NCBI RefSeq assembly: GCF_020883495.1
Contig: NZ_CP086611.1
Coordinates: forward strand, 248,001 to 312,000
Length of the DNA: 64,000 bases
Reading direction: 5' to 3'
DNA from: Shinella zoogloeoides
GTDB taxonomy: Bacteria > Pseudomonadota > Alphaproteobacteria > Rhizobiales > Rhizobiaceae
Below the pieces are notes generated by a model. The model was not told the DNA's origin, ran no database searches, and saw only the letters and a program-made list of their open reading frames with translations. The position numbers and the translations under genes are program-made. Below, in pieces: positions 46,157 through 59,479 of the stretch (its first letter is position 1; each line of letters begins with the position of its first letter).

Positions 46157-46340
46157 CGAGGTGCCTTCGATTCGTAACGGGTCGGAGGCTGAGGTGCGAC
46201 CCCCGGTGTGGCCATGACGGCCGCGGCGACCCGGGTTTGCGCCTGACTGTAAGCGGCATCATCCGTTCGACGAGCCACCGCGGCGTAAATGCCATGGAAG
46301 GCGGACGGATGCCGCGAGCCGGAAGCCCGCCTCGTACGCG
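46157..46340 (+). promoter_or_regulatory. Cobalamin riboswitch in the nrdHEF leader
   Basis: Core elements occur in the right order on the + strand. GCCTGACTGTAAGCGG (46241-46256) matches the ACTGTAAGCGG core, GAGCCACCG (46272-46280) the GCCACTG segment, and GGAAGGCGG (46296-46304) the GGGAAGGC segment. GAGCCGGAAGCCCGCC (46316-46331) matches the B12 box. A short P1 stem pairs CGAGG (46157-46161) with CCTCG (46330-46334). The 250 nt between it and nrdH would hold the expression platform. B12 is expected to switch the operon off. Confidence 0.72.
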
Positions 46341-46437
46341 AAGTCCACGGGCGGGGTGTCCGGCAGGCGAGCGAGGGGCGTTGAGAGCGGCCCTGCGATT
46401 TCCCTGATGTCCCGCAGAAATGCCTCGGGGTGAAGTC

Positions 46438-46473
46438 ATGCCGGTTTCGATTCCAGTTCCTCCGCGCGAGTAA
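46438..46473 (+). CDS. Possible 11-codon leader peptide in the nrd leader
   Basis: ATG with GGGGTGAAG upstream opens a short frame MPVSIPVPPRE ending in TAA, between the riboswitch and nrdH. Four prolines in eleven residues could stall ribosomes. Speculative; it may be chance. Confidence 0.2.
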   Translation: MPVSIPVPPRE

Positions 46474-46594
46474 GCGGCGCCCCCGTATCCGGCCGTCCGC
46501 AAGGCGGTCTCCATATCCTTCCGACCTGATCGAACGGCCATCGGCGGATGACCGGACGATTTTCTGCGCCCAATTGCCAAACACGAGGAAAGCC

Positions 46595-46816
46595 ATGTCC
46601 ATCACCGTTTATTCGAAGCCTGCCTGCGTCCAGTGCACCGCGACGACGCGCGCGCTCGATCGCCAGGGTATCGATTACAGCGTCGTCGACATTTCGCAGG
46701 ACGCGGATGCGTTCGCGCTGGTGCAGGGCCTCGGCTACCGCCAGGTTCCGGTGGTGATCGCCGGCGAACAGCACTGGGCCGGTTTCCGCCCGGACATGAT
46801 CAGCGCGCTTTCGTGA
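46595..46816 (+). CDS. nrdH: Glutaredoxin-like protein NrdH
   Basis: 73 residues, thioredoxin fold with redox pair CVQC (residues 11-14) and the cis-Pro loop RQVPVVI. It is the electron donor to the class Ib ribonucleotide reductase encoded next. GAGGAAAG ribosome site. First gene of nrdH-nrdE-nrdF, preceded by the riboswitch leader. Confidence 0.95.
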   Translation: MSITVYSKPACVQCTATTRALDRQGIDYSVVDISQDADAFALVQGLGYRQVPVVIAGEQHWAGFRPDMISALS

Positions 46817-46831
46817 TCGCAGGAGGCTCGA

Positions 46832-48988
46832 TTGGACACGATGACGGTTGATAAGGTATTGAAGACGCCTGAGATTACGGCGGTTGATTACCACGCGTTG
46901 AACGCGATGCTGAACCTTTACGACGATGCCGGTCAGATCCAGCTCGACAAGGACCGGCAGGCTGCCAAGCAGTATTTCCTGCAGCACGTCAACCAGAACA
47001 CGGTGTTCTTCCATAATCTTCGGGAGAAGCTGGATTACCTGGTGACGGAGGGGTACTACGAGCAGGAAGTGCTGGACCAGTACGCGTTCAACTTCGTGCG
47101 CGACCTGTTCGACGCGGCCTATGACCGCAAGTTCCGCTTCCCGACGTTCCTGGGGGCGTTCAAGTACTACACGTCCTATACGCTGAAGACCTTCGACGGA
47201 AAGCGCTATCTGGAGCGCTACGAGGACCGGGTCTGCATGGTGGCGCTGACGCTGGCGCGGGGCAACGAGCAGCTTGCGCGCGACCTGATGGACGAGATCA
47301 TCTCGGGCCGCTTCCAGCCGGCAACGCCGACCTTCCTCAATGCCGGCAAGAAGCAGCGCGGCGAGCTCGTCTCGTGCTTCCTGCTGCGGGTCGAGGATAA
47401 CATGGAGAGCATCGGCAGGTCGATCAATTCGGCCTTGCAGCTTTCCAAGCGCGGCGGGGGCGTGGCGCTGTCGCTGACGAACCTGCGCGAGATGGGCGCG
47501 CCGATCAAGCAGATCGAGAACCAGTCGTCGGGCGTCATTCCCGTCATGAAGCTGCTGGAGGATTCGTTCTCCTACGCCAACCAGCTCGGCGCGCGCCAGG
47601 GCGCGGGCGCGGTCTACCTCAATGCGCACCATCCCGACATCATGCGCTTCCTCGACACCAAGCGCGAGAATGCCGACGAGAAGATCCGCATCAAGACGCT
47701 GTCGCTCGGCGTGGTCATCCCGGACATCACCTTCGAGCTGGCGAAGAACAACGAGGACATGTACCTGTTCTCGCCGCATGACGTGGAGCGGGTCTACGGC
47801 GTGCCGTTCACCGAGATCTCGGTGACGGAGAAGTACCGCGAGATGGTCGAGGACGGCCGGATCAAGAAGAAGAAGATCAAGGCGCGCGACTTCTTCCAGA
47901 TCATCGCCGAGATCCAGTTCGAGAGCGGTTATCCCTACATCATGTTCGAGGACACGGTGAACCGGGCGAACCCGATCGCCGGGCGCATCACCATGAGCAA
48001 CCTGTGCTCGGAGATCCTGCAGGTCAGCGAGGCGAGCGAGTTCAACGAGGACCTGTCCTATTCGAAGATGGGCAAGGATATCTCGTGCAATCTCGGCTCG
48101 CTGAACATCGCGGCCGCCATGGACAGCCCCGACTTCGGCCAGACGATCGCCACCTCGATCCGCGCGCTGACGGCGGTCTCCGAGATGAGCCACATCTCCT
48201 CGGTCCCCTCGATCGAGAAGGGCAACGACGACAGCCACGCCATCGGCCTCGGCCAGATGAACCTGCACGGCTATCTCGCCCGCGAGCGCATCTATTACGG
48301 CTCGGAAGAAGGCGTCGACTTCACCAATATCTACTTCTACACGGTGACCTACCACGCCATCCGCGCGTCGAACCGGATCGCGGTGGAGAAGGGTGAGAGC
48401 TTCAAGGGCTTCGAGAACTCGAAGTATGCCTCCGGCGAATATTTCGACAAATATACCGAGGCCGAATGGCTGCCGGCGACGGAGAAGGTGAAGGGTCTCT
48501 TCGAGGAGGCCGGCATTCCTATCCCGACGCAGGAAGACTGGCTGGCGCTGAAGGCCGAGGTGATGAAGGGGGGGCTCTACAACCAGAACCTCCAGGCGGT
48601 TCCGCCGACGGGCTCGATCTCCTACATCAACCACTCGACCTCCTCGATCCATCCGATCGTCTCGAAGATCGAGATCCGCAAGGAAGGCAAGATCGGCCGC
48701 GTCTACTATCCGGCGGCGTTCATGACGAACGACAACCTGGACTACTACCAGGATGCCTACGAGATCGGCCCGGAGAAGATCATCGACACCTATGCGGCGG
48801 CCACGCAGCATGTCGACCAGGGTCTTTCGCTGACGCTGTTCTTCCGCGACACGGCGACGACGCGCGACATCAACCGGGCGCAGATCTATGCCTGGAAGAA
48901 GGGCATCAAGACGATCTACTATATCCGCCTGCGCCAGATGGCGCTGTCCGGCACGGAAGTGCAGGGCTGCGTTTCGTGCGCCCTGTGA
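46832..48988 (+). CDS. nrdE: Class Ib ribonucleoside-diphosphate reductase alpha subunit
   Basis: 718 residues. Visible landmarks are the first redox cysteine in ELVSCFLL, the NLCSEI segment with the active-site cysteine, the radical-transfer tyrosine pair in TIYYIRLRQ and the C-terminal shuttle CVSC. The TTG start at 46832 is favoured by AGGAGG five bases upstream; ATG at 46841 is the alternative. It directly follows nrdH with a 15-bp gap, so nrdI, which usually lies between them in rhizobia, is absent here. Confidence 0.96.
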   Translation: MDTMTVDKVLKTPEITAVDYHALNAMLNLYDDAGQIQLDKDRQAAKQYFLQHVNQNTVFFHNLREKLDYLVTEGYYEQEVLDQYAFNFVRDLFDAAYDRKFRFPTFLGAFKYYTSYTLKTFDGKRYLERYEDRVCMVALTLARGNEQLARDLMDEIISGRFQPATPTFLNAGKKQRGELVSCFLLRVEDNMESIGRSINSALQLSKRGGGVALSLTNLREMGAPIKQIENQSSGVIPVMKLLEDSFSYANQLGARQGAGAVYLNAHHPDIMRFLDTKRENADEKIRIKTLSLGVVIPDITFELAKNNEDMYLFSPHDVERVYGVPFTEISVTEKYREMVEDGRIKKKKIKARDFFQIIAEIQFESGYPYIMFEDTVNRANPIAGRITMSNLCSEILQVSEASEFNEDLSYSKMGKDISCNLGSLNIAAAMDSPDFGQTIATSIRALTAVSEMSHISSVPSIEKGNDDSHAIGLGQMNLHGYLARERIYYGSEEGVDFTNIYFYTVTYHAIRASNRIAVEKGESFKGFENSKYASGEYFDKYTEAEWLPATEKVKGLFEEAGIPIPTQEDWLALKAEVMKGGLYNQNLQAVPPTGSISYINHSTSSIHPIVSKIEIRKEGKIGRVYYPAAFMTNDNLDYYQDAYEIGPEKIIDTYAAATQHVDQGLSLTLFFRDTATTRDINRAQIYAWKKGIKTIYYIRLRQMALSGTEVQGCVSCAL

Positions 48989-48993
48989 CCTGA

Positions 48994-49998
<1,005 letters not shown>

Positions 49999-50004
49999 GG
50001 GCAG

Positions 50005-50030
50005 GCCGGGGTGCGCCATCGCTCCCCGGC
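50005..50030 (+). terminator. Hairpin after nrdF
   Basis: GCCGGGG (50005-50011) pairs with CCCCGGC (50024-50030), then TCTCCC. Weak T tract. Confidence 0.4.
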
Positions 50031-50104
50031 TCTCCCGTCCATGCCGTAAAAGCGCAAGCAGCCGTCGCGCCTGCGTTGACAGGCCGGAAACACGGCTGAT
50101 AGAT

Positions 50105-50192
50105 ATCGATGTCACCTTGGGAATCCAGTGAAATTCTGGAGCGGTCGCGCCACTGTATTCGCACTTTGCGAAAGCCAGACCTCGGGTGCCAT
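50105..50192 (+). promoter_or_regulatory. Cobalamin riboswitch upstream of cbtBA
   Basis: A compact B12 aptamer. TTGGGAATCCAGTG (50117-50130) and AATTCTGGAGCGGTCGCGC carry the GGGAAnnnnGTG and GGAGCGG elements, followed by CCACTGTATTCGC and the B12 box AAAGCCAGACC (50171-50181). CCAG/CTGG arms form the internal stem. It lies 40-50 nt before cbtB, so it can sequester that ribosome site. It is expected to turn cobalt import off when B12 is plentiful. Confidence 0.9.
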
Positions 50193-50233
50193 TACACAGA
50201 TCTCGTAACGAACGCGCATTCTAAGAGGAAACC

Positions 50234-50443
50234 ATGTCTGACATCACTTTGAATCACGGCGTCGCCGTCACGCCGATTCCGGCCGCTCAACTCTTTCCCT
50301 GGGCGCTTTTCGGCGGCCTGCTGATGCTGCTGGCGCTTTACTTCGTCAGCACGGAAGAGGGCGCCGCCCAGCTTCTGTCCGGCCTGGAAGTTCACGAATT
50401 CGTGCACGACGGCCGTCACCTGCTCGGCTTCCCCTGCCACTAA
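50234..50443 (+). CDS. cbtB: CbtB-type cobalt transporter subunit
   Basis: 69 residues with one membrane helix (PWALFGGLLMLLALYFVS) and a C-terminal histidine-rich tail LEVHEFVHDGRHLLGFPCH that fits metal binding. GAGGAAACC ribosome site. CbtB is predicted to act with CbtA as a B12-regulated cobalt importer. Confidence 0.93.
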   Translation: MSDITLNHGVAVTPIPAAQLFPWALFGGLLMLLALYFVSTEEGAAQLLSGLEVHEFVHDGRHLLGFPCH

Positions 50444-50453
50444 GGGGACGGAC

Positions 50454-51206
50454 ATGTCTGGTCATCTTTTGCTGCGGGGCATGCTGGCAGGCCTCATCGC
50501 AGGGCTTGTGGCATTCGGCTTCGCCCGTGTCTATGGCGAACCCCAGGTCGAACGGGCCATCGCCTTCGAGGAGCTGATGGCGGCGGCGGAAGCGCCGGCC
50601 GCGGGCGCCATCGAGGAGCCGGAGGCCGTGAGCCGCGAGACGCAGGCGGGCATCGGTCTTCTGACCGGCGTTCTCGCCTATGGCGTCGCCATGGGCGGCA
50701 TCTTCTCGCTCGTCTTTGCCGGCCTCTACGGCCGTGTCGGGAGCCTTAGTCCGCGTGCGCTCGCCCTCGTGCTCGGCGCGGCCGCCTTCGTGGCGCTCGT
50801 CGCGGTTCCCGACCTGAAATACCCGCCGAACCCGCCGGCCGTCGGCGATCCCGAGACGATCGGCGCGCGCACAGGCCTGTTCTTCGTGGTGCTGGCCGCC
50901 TCGATCTTCGCCCTGGCGCTGGCGGTTGCCTTCGCCCGGCGTCTGGCCGAGCAGCTCGGCCGCTGGAACGGCGCTATCGTCGCCGGTCTTGCCTATGTCG
51001 TGTTCCTGGCGATCGTTTTCCGCCTGCTTCCGGCGATCAACGAAGTGCCGGAAAACTTCCCGGCAACGGCGCTCTACGATTTCCGTCTGGCGACGGTCGG
51101 CCTGCAGTTGACGCTGTGGACGGTTCTCTCGCTGGTCTTCGGCTATCTCGCCGAAAAGAGCCTCGTGCGGTCGGGCAATTATCGCACGGCTCGCGCCGGC
51201 GTCTGA
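50454..51206 (+). CDS. cbtA: CbtA-type cobalt transporter subunit
   Basis: 250 residues, about five membrane helices. The start MSGHLLLRGMLAGLIAGLVA is characteristic of CbtA, and the conserved VPDLKYPPNPPAVGDPETI loop is present. It lies 10 bp after cbtB under the same riboswitch. It imports Co2+ for cobalamin synthesis by predicted function. Confidence 0.94.
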   Translation: MSGHLLLRGMLAGLIAGLVAFGFARVYGEPQVERAIAFEELMAAAEAPAAGAIEEPEAVSRETQAGIGLLTGVLAYGVAMGGIFSLVFAGLYGRVGSLSPRALALVLGAAAFVALVAVPDLKYPPNPPAVGDPETIGARTGLFFVVLAASIFALALAVAFARRLAEQLGRWNGAIVAGLAYVVFLAIVFRLLPAINEVPENFPATALYDFRLATVGLQLTLWTVLSLVFGYLAEKSLVRSGNYRTARAGV

Positions 51207-51264
51207 CGCGACGATCCGGAATGCCGCGGCCGCGCGGCATTCCCTTTCCCGCAGGAGAACCGCG

Positions 51265-51861
51265 TTGCGCTTGCTCTTTCTCCTCGTCGGCCTCGCGCTG
51301 ATGGCCGGGCAGGCCGAGGCGCACGGCCGTCGGGCCTCCTCCGCCAATGCCACGGGCCTTGCCATTCCCAGCATGTCGCACGGCGCTTTGCTGGTGCTGG
51401 ACGATCACTACGCCGCGATCCTGCGCCTTGCCGACCGCGCGAAGGAATCCGATCCGGTCTTCCGCAAGCTCCGCAACCACGCCCGTATCCAGAACTATTA
51501 CTGTCTCTGGGGCTTTGCCCCGCGTGCGATCGAGGACGAGGCAAGCCCGTTCAACGAGTGTTCGCACGCCTATCTCTCCGCCGCCCGGATGCTGCTGCTG
51601 CACATGCGGGACATGCCGAGCATCAGCGCCGAGGCGAATGACATGGTCTCCGTCATCGACGCCGAGATGGTGCGGCGCGGCAGCGCGCTCATCCAGTGCG
51701 AATATTCGGCGGACCCCTTCTATACCGGCGATTTCCTTACGCCCCATTGGGAAAAGCTCGTGGAGCATCGCCCGAGCCTGATCGCGGCGCTTTCGCCGCT
51801 CGTCCTCGTGCTCGGTTTTGCATTTCTGCGCCGCCGGCTCCCGTTACGGCAAGATGTGTGA
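51265..51861 (+). CDS. Putative exported/membrane protein downstream of cbtBA
   Basis: 198 residues from a TTG start with AGGAG seven bases upstream. An N-terminal signal peptide (about 1-19, ending AEA) is followed by a His/Cys-containing domain: HGRRASSA, MSHGALL, YYCLWGF, ECSHAYL, IQCEYS. A C-terminal membrane helix (about 170-190) and a basic tail follow. This is a type I anchored periplasmic protein. It is 58 bp behind cbtA on the same strand, so probably in the B12-controlled operon. It may deliver or scavenge metal; no family recognised. Confidence 0.7.
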   Translation: MRLLFLLVGLALMAGQAEAHGRRASSANATGLAIPSMSHGALLVLDDHYAAILRLADRAKESDPVFRKLRNHARIQNYYCLWGFAPRAIEDEASPFNECSHAYLSAARMLLLHMRDMPSISAEANDMVSVIDAEMVRRGSALIQCEYSADPFYTGDFLTPHWEKLVEHRPSLIAALSPLVLVLGFAFLRRRLPLRQDV

Positions 51862-52114
51862 CGGCCTCTCATTCTCTCGATGTCGGGGGCATGGGATCGC
51901 GCCGGCGCGGCGCTGAAACAGTTTCATGGAAATCCCGATTGCCGGGGTGTCGTCCACGATGCAGGAATTGTCGCTTCCGGCGTCGAAGATGGGTAGAAAT
52001 GCGCGCGTCTATGCACTAGGCAGGAAAGTGGAGGAGCGCCGTCTTGCGGTGTTCGGTTTGTGTTGAGGCGCTGCGCGATGCCGCAACGCCGATGGAAGTG
52101 GGGGCATATCTGGA

Positions 52115-53695
52115 ATGAATGCGAAGATTGGAGCTCTCAGGGAGAGAGCGACGGGGGAAGCGCGTGTCGCGATGACGCCGGAAAGCGCGGGCCAGCTTGC
52201 CAAGCTCGGCTATGGCTGCGTTGTCGAGGCGGGCGCGGGGCTCGGCGCCGGCATATCGGACGACGCCTACCGCGCGGCCGGCGTGACGGTGGTCGAGGAT
52301 GCGGCGGCGCTGGCCGCGGCGTCGGACGTCGTCGTCAAGGTGCGCCCGCCGACGACGGGCGAAATCGATCTCCTGTCTCCGGGCAAGACGCTGATCTCCT
52401 TCTTCTATCCCGGCCAGAATGGCGAACTGCTGGAGCAGGCCCGCGCCAAGGGCGCCAATGTCATCGCCATGGATATGGTGCCGCGCATCTCGCGCGCGCA
52501 GAAGATGGACGCCCTGTCCTCCATGGCTAATATCGCCGGCTACCGTGCGGTGATCGAGGCCGGCAACAATTTCGGCCGCTTCTTCACCGGGCAGATCACC
52601 GCCGCCGGCAAGGTGCCGCCGGCCAAGGTGCTGGTCATCGGCGCGGGCGTCGCGGGCCTTGCGGCCATCGGCGTCGCCGTCTCGCTCGGCGCGCAGACCT
52701 ATGCCTTCGACGTGCGGCCGGAAGTGGCCGAGCAGATCGAATCGATGGGCGCGGAATTCGTCTATCTCGACTTTGACGGCGGCGTGCAGGACGGCGCGGC
52801 GACGGGCGGCTATGCCGCCCCGTCCTCGCCGGAGTTCCGCGAGAAGCAGCTTGCCAAGTTCCGCGAGCTTGCCCCGCAGGTGGACATCGTCATCACCACG
52901 GCGCTGATCCCCGGCCGTGACGCGCCGAAGCTGTGGCTTGCCGACATGGTGGCCGCGATGAAGCCCGGCTCGGTTGTCGTCGACCTTGCCGCCGAACGCG
53001 GCGGCAACTGCGACCTGACGGTCGCCGACCAGAAGGTCGTGTCCGACAACGGCGTCACCGTCATCGGCTATACGGACTTCCCGAGCCGCATGGCCGCCCA
53101 GTCCTCGGCGCTCTATTCGACCAATATCCGCCACATGCTGACGGACCTGACGCCCGGCAAGGACGGCAAGGTGGTCCACAACATGGAGGACGACGTGATC
53201 CGCGGGGCGACGGTCGCCTTCGAGGGCGCGATCACCTATCCGCCGCCGCCGCCGAGGATCGCGGCCATCGCCGTGCAAAAGCCGAAGGAAAAGGTGAAGG
53301 AGCCGACGCCGGAGGAAAAGCGCGCTGCGGAAACCGCGGCCTTCAAGGCCGAGACGAAGAGCCAGCTCACGCTGCTCGCCGTCGGCACGGCGCTGCTCCT
53401 GATCGTCGGGGCCTATACGCCCTCCGCCTTCATGAGCCACTTCATCGTCTTCGTGCTTGCCTGCTTCGTCGGCTTCCAGGTCATCTGGAATGTCTCGCAC
53501 TCGCTGCACACGCCGCTGATGGCCGTCACCAACGCCGTTTCGGGCATTGTCATCCTCGGCGCGCTGTTGCAGATCGGTTCCGGCAACTGGCTGGTGGTGC
53601 TGCTTTCGGCGCTCTCCGTCCTGATCGCCACGATCAACATCGTCGGCGGTTTCCTCGTCACCCGGCGCATGCTCGCCATGTTCCAGAAGTCGTGA
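52115..53695 (+). CDS. pntA: NAD(P) transhydrogenase alpha subunit (fused)
   Basis: 526 residues. The NAD-binding domain I (about 1-380) has [15 protein letters not shown], the RQD-type loop and [19 protein letters not shown] lysine-rich linker and three to four membrane helices follow (about 410-510), so this is the fused E. coli-type alpha subunit, not the split PntAA/PntAB. It works with PntB to make NADPH using the proton gradient. The preceding 253-bp gap shows nothing recognisable beyond a presumed promoter. Confidence 0.95.
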   Translation: MNAKIGALRERATGEARVAMTPESAGQLAKLGYGCVVEAGAGLGAGISDDAYRAAGVTVVEDAAALAAASDVVVKVRPPTTGEIDLLSPGKTLISFFYPGQNGELLEQARAKGANVIAMDMVPRISRAQKMDALSSMANIAGYRAVIEAGNNFGRFFTGQITAAGKVPPAKVLVIGAGVAGLAAIGVAVSLGAQTYAFDVRPEVAEQIESMGAEFVYLDFDGGVQDGAATGGYAAPSSPEFREKQLAKFRELAPQVDIVITTALIPGRDAPKLWLADMVAAMKPGSVVVDLAAERGGNCDLTVADQKVVSDNGVTVIGYTDFPSRMAAQSSALYSTNIRHMLTDLTPGKDGKVVHNMEDDVIRGATVAFEGAITYPPPPPRIAAIAVQKPKEKVKEPTPEEKRAAETAAFKAETKSQLTLLAVGTALLLIVGAYTPSAFMSHFIVFVLACFVGFQVIWNVSHSLHTPLMAVTNAVSGIVILGALLQIGSGNWLVVLLSALSVLIATINIVGGFLVTRRMLAMFQKS

Positions 53696-53710
53696 TCGGG
53701 GGAAGCTGAC

Positions 53711-55144
53711 ATGACCATCGGTATCGTTTCGGCCGCCTATATCGCGGCGGCAGTTCTCTTCATCCTCTCGCTCGGCGGTCTTTCCGGGCAGGAAAGCGCC
53801 AAGCGCGCCGTCTGGTACGGCATCGTCGGCATGGGCCTTGCGGTCGTCGCCACGGTCTTCGGGCCGGGCGTCGGCAACTGGTTCGTCATCGTGCTTATGA
53901 TCGCCGGCGGCGCGGTGCTCGGCCATTACGTCGCCTCGCGCGTGCAGATGACCGAGATGCCGCAGCTCGTTGCGGCGCTTCACTCCTTCGTCGGCCTCGC
54001 CGCCGTCTTCATCGGCTTCAACGCCCATATCGAAGCGGCGAATGTCGCCGGCCTCGATGAGGCCGCCCGCTCGGGGCTGACCGGCTTTGCCGCGATCCTC
54101 GCCCACAAGGAGCCGGTGGAGCTCACGATCATGAAGGTCGAGGTCTTCCTCGGCGTCTTCATCGGCGCGGTCACCTTCACCGGCTCGATCATCGCTTTCG
54201 GCAAGCTGGCCGGCAAGGTGGACGGGAAGGCGAAGAAGCTGCCCGGCGGGCACCTGCTCAATGCCGGCGCGGCGCTGCTCTCGCTTCTCCTGCTGGTCCT
54301 CTATGTCAACGGTGCGGGCGCCTGGACGCTCGTGCTCATGACGCTCGCCGCCTTCTTCATCGGCTACCATCTGATCATGGGGATCGGCGGCGCGGACATG
54401 CCGGTCGTCGTGTCGATGCTGAACAGCTATTCGGGCTGGGCGGCGGCGGCCATCGGCTTCACGCTGGGCAACGACCTGCTGATCGTCACCGGCGCGCTGG
54501 TCGGCTCCTCGGGTGCGATCCTTTCCTACATCATGTGCAAGGCGATGAACCGCTCCTTTATCTCGGTCATCCTCGGCGGCTTCGGCACGACGACGGGTCC
54601 GCAGATGGAGATCACCGGCGAGCAGATCGCCATTGACGCCGAGGGTGTGGTCACCGCGCTCAACGATGCCGATTCGATCGTCATCGTGCCGGGTTACGGC
54701 ATGGCGGTGGCGCAGGCGCAGCAGTCGGTTTCCGAGCTGACGCGCAAGCTGCGCGCGGCCGGCAAGACCGTGCGCTTCGCCATCCACCCCGTCGCCGGCC
54801 GCCTGCCGGGCCACATGAACGTGTTGCTCGCCGAAGCCAAGGTGCCCTACGACATCGTTCTGGAAATGGACGAGATCAACGACGATTTCCCGAACACGGA
54901 TGTCGTGATCGTCATCGGCTCGAACGACATCGTCAATCCGGCGGCGCAGGAAGATCCGAATTCGCCCATCGCCGGCATGCCGGTGCTCGAAGTGTGGAAG
55001 GCCAAGCAGGTGTTCGTGTCCAAGCGCGGGCAGGGCACCGGCTATTCCGGCATCGAGAATCCGCTGTTCTACAAGGACAACACCCGCATGTTCTACGGCG
55101 ATGCGAAGAAGAGCATCGACCAGTTGCTGCCGGCGCTCGCCTGA
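53711..55144 (+). CDS. pntB: NAD(P) transhydrogenase beta subunit
   Basis: 477 residues: eight to nine membrane helices, then the NADP-binding domain III (about 290-477) with [30 protein letters not shown] and [14 protein letters not shown]. It lies 15 bp after pntA, and an intrinsic terminator follows. Confidence 0.96.
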   Translation: MTIGIVSAAYIAAAVLFILSLGGLSGQESAKRAVWYGIVGMGLAVVATVFGPGVGNWFVIVLMIAGGAVLGHYVASRVQMTEMPQLVAALHSFVGLAAVFIGFNAHIEAANVAGLDEAARSGLTGFAAILAHKEPVELTIMKVEVFLGVFIGAVTFTGSIIAFGKLAGKVDGKAKKLPGGHLLNAGAALLSLLLLVLYVNGAGAWTLVLMTLAAFFIGYHLIMGIGGADMPVVVSMLNSYSGWAAAAIGFTLGNDLLIVTGALVGSSGAILSYIMCKAMNRSFISVILGGFGTTTGPQMEITGEQIAIDAEGVVTALNDADSIVIVPGYGMAVAQAQQSVSELTRKLRAAGKTVRFAIHPVAGRLPGHMNVLLAEAKVPYDIVLEMDEINDDFPNTDVVIVIGSNDIVNPAAQEDPNSPIAGMPVLEVWKAKQVFVSKRGQGTGYSGIENPLFYKDNTRMFYGDAKKSIDQLLPALA

Positions 55145-55171
55145 GCGGTCGCGGTTGAACGCCTGAACGCA

Positions 55172-55206
55172 CAGCGCCGCGGTTCATGCCGCGGCGCTGT
55201 TTTCGT
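55172..55206 (+). terminator. Intrinsic terminator of pntAB
   Basis: CAGCGCCGCGG (55172-55182), loop TTCATG, CCGCGGCGCTG (55189-55199), then TTTTCG. Confidence 0.85.
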
Positions 55207-55218
55207 TGATGGGCCGGC

Positions 55219-57297
<2,079 letters not shown>

Positions 57298-57415
57298 GTC
57301 TTGCCATCCTGAAAGGGCCGGTGCTGCTCTGTCTATGGCCGCAGGATATCGGGATTGCATCCGGGAACAAGCGGATTGTTATACATCTGCATAACAATGT
57401 TTGCGCGATGCGTAT

Positions 57416-59176
57416 CTAGTAGTCGATCAGCCGTCTGTCGGACGAGGCGTCGGCGAAGCGCGGCTGGACGCCGAGCAGAGGCGCGGCGCGCTGGATGATC
57501 GCCTTGATCATCGGCGCGGCGTTGGAGGCGGCGGTTCGCCCGCCGTTCTCGCCGGTGCGCGGGGCGTCGATGATCGACAGGACGATGTAGCGTGGCTTGT
57601 CCATGGGGAAGGCGGCGAGGAAGGAGTTGAAATTGCTGGTCTTGGAATAGCGACCGTTGATGACCTTCTCGGCCGTCCCGGTCTTGCCGCCGACAAGGAA
57701 GCCCTCGACCTGCGCATGCCGGCCGGAGCCGATCTGGCCGTTCCGGTCGTAGAGCGCGCGCATGTCGGCGCTGGTCGTGTCCTTGAGGACGCGCGTGGCG
57801 AGCGACTGGGCGGCATCCCGCGAGCGCGGCAGGAAGGTCGGCGGGATGAGGTGGCCGCCATTCATCAGCGCGGCGGCTGCGGCAGCGGTCTGCAAGGGTG
57901 TCGTCGAGACGCCGTGGCCGAAGGAGATCGTGACGGAATTGATCTTCTTCCAGTTGCGCGGCTGGGTTGGCGTCGCGACGCCGGGCATTTCCGTCTCCAG
58001 CCTGGAGAGCAGGCCGAGCTGCGTGAAGAACTGCCGGTGGTTATCGACGCCGACCATGTCGGCCACGGCGGCGGTGCCGATATTCGAGGAATACTGGAAC
58101 ACTTCGGGAATGGACAGGGGCCGGTTCTTGCCCTTGAAATCGCGGATGGTGAAGCCGCCCATGCGGATCGGGCGCGAGGCGTCGACGACGGAGTTCAGCG
58201 TGATCTTGCCTTCGTCCAGCCCCATGGCGAGCGTGAAGCTCTTGAAGGTCGAACCCATCTCGAAGGTCGCGTTGCTGATGCGGTTGAACCAGCCTTTCTC
58301 GTAGTCCTTGTCGATGCTGCCATCGGCGAGGCGGCGGGAGGGTTCGTTCGGATCGTAGTCGGGAACCGAGGCCATGGCGAGCACTTCCCCGGTTTCCACG
58401 TCGAGGATCACCGCGCCGGCCGCTTCCGCCCCGTAGTCGACCATGGCCTTGGCGACGACCTCGCGCACGATGTTCTGGACGCGCAGGTCGATGGACAGCT
58501 TCACCGGCTCGAGCCGCGTGTCGTTGGTGAGGCCGGCGGCGCGCAGGTCCGCTAGGCCCTGCTGGTCGAGATAGCGCTCCATGCCGGCGAGGCCCTGGTT
58601 GTCGACGTTGACATGGCCGACGATATGGGCGGCGGTGGCGCCGCCCGGATAGAAGCGCCGCTTTTCCGGCCGGAAGCCGATGCCCGGCAGGCCGAGCGCG
58701 AGAATATCGGCCTGCTGCTTGGGCGTGAGCTGGCGGCGCAGCCATTGGAAGGCGCTGTCCGAGCGCAGCTTGCGATGCGTTTCGCGCCAGTCGAGGTTGG
58801 GCACGACCAGCGCCAGCTTCTCCACCACCTCGTCGGCGTCGAGGATGCGGCGCGGCTCGGCATAGAGCGAGACCGTGTTGAGATCGGTCGCCAGCAGCAG
58901 GCCGTTGCGGTCGGTGAGGTCGGGGCGGGAGGCGACGGCATGGGCGCTTGCATCGATCGCGGCCGATTGCAGCGGCTCGGTGAGGCCGTACTGGAGAAGG
59001 CGCGCGCCGAGCGCGAGATAGGCGACGAGGAAGAGGCCGATGAGGATGGCGAGGCGCTGGCGCGCCTGTTTGCGGCGGCGCGCATTGGTGCCGATGAAGG
59101 TCGCGTCGCGAAGGCCGGGCTGCGGCCCGACGGTGAAATGCGCGCGGCTCTTCAGCCGCATGATGAATGCGATCAT
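57416..59176 (-). CDS. FtsI-like peptidoglycan DD-transpeptidase (class B PBP)
   Basis: About 586 residues. One N-terminal membrane helix (AILIGLFLVAYLALGARLLQ) is followed by a dimerisation/pedestal domain and the transpeptidase with SxxK in MGSTFKS, SxN in YSSNIG and KTG in VGGKTGTAEK. All catalytic motifs are intact. It lacks the mraZ-mraW-ftsL neighbours of the division cluster, so it may be a second FtsI/Pbp3-type enzyme rather than the division-essential copy. ATG at 59176 chosen; 59236 is possible. Confidence 0.9.
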   Translation of the reverse strand: MIAFIMRLKSRAHFTVGPQPGLRDATFIGTNARRRKQARQRLAILIGLFLVAYLALGARLLQYGLTEPLQSAAIDASAHAVASRPDLTDRNGLLLATDLNTVSLYAEPRRILDADEVVEKLALVVPNLDWRETHRKLRSDSAFQWLRRQLTPKQQADILALGLPGIGFRPEKRRFYPGGATAAHIVGHVNVDNQGLAGMERYLDQQGLADLRAAGLTNDTRLEPVKLSIDLRVQNIVREVVAKAMVDYGAEAAGAVILDVETGEVLAMASVPDYDPNEPSRRLADGSIDKDYEKGWFNRISNATFEMGSTFKSFTLAMGLDEGKITLNSVVDASRPIRMGGFTIRDFKGKNRPLSIPEVFQYSSNIGTAAVADMVGVDNHRQFFTQLGLLSRLETEMPGVATPTQPRNWKKINSVTISFGHGVSTTPLQTAAAAAALMNGGHLIPPTFLPRSRDAAQSLATRVLKDTTSADMRALYDRNGQIGSGRHAQVEGFLVGGKTGTAEKVINGRYSKTSNFNSFLAAFPMDKPRYIVLSIIDAPRTGENGGRTAASNAAPMIKAIIQRAAPLLGVQPRFADASSDRRLIDY

Positions 59177-59312
59177 TTCCGACCTGCCCAGGCGTTCGCA
59201 GCATGCCCGGACGGCGACCTTCACGATCCGGTGCATGAAAACCTGCGGGCAAAGCGCTGAAACACCAAGGGAAATGTCGGCAAGCGGCGGCGCATCATTA
59301 AAGTTGCATTAA

Positions 59313-59454
59313 TATACATTTAAAATTGCTTGCAGCCGGTTAAGGCCTGCGGCCGCCTGCGGCGATGGCCGCAGGGGTGCGGGGATTGCCGGGTTTCTTG
59401 ACATTTGCACGGAAAACGGTTGACAGCCGATCTCTCTGTATACATTTTAAATAC
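59313..59454. promoter_or_regulatory. Direct repeats TATACATTT(T)AAA upstream of the TRAP operon
   Basis: TATACATTTAAAAT (59313-59326) and TATACATTTTAAAT (59439-59452) are 126 bp apart in the gap before the TRAP genes. The second lies in the GTATAC/ATAC-flanked segment next to a TTGACA (59420-59425), a likely promoter. GTATAC-type symmetry suits a GntR-family regulator, but none is encoded nearby. Confidence 0.4.
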
Positions 59455-59479
59455 AAAAAGAATTTTAGAGGGATGCAAT

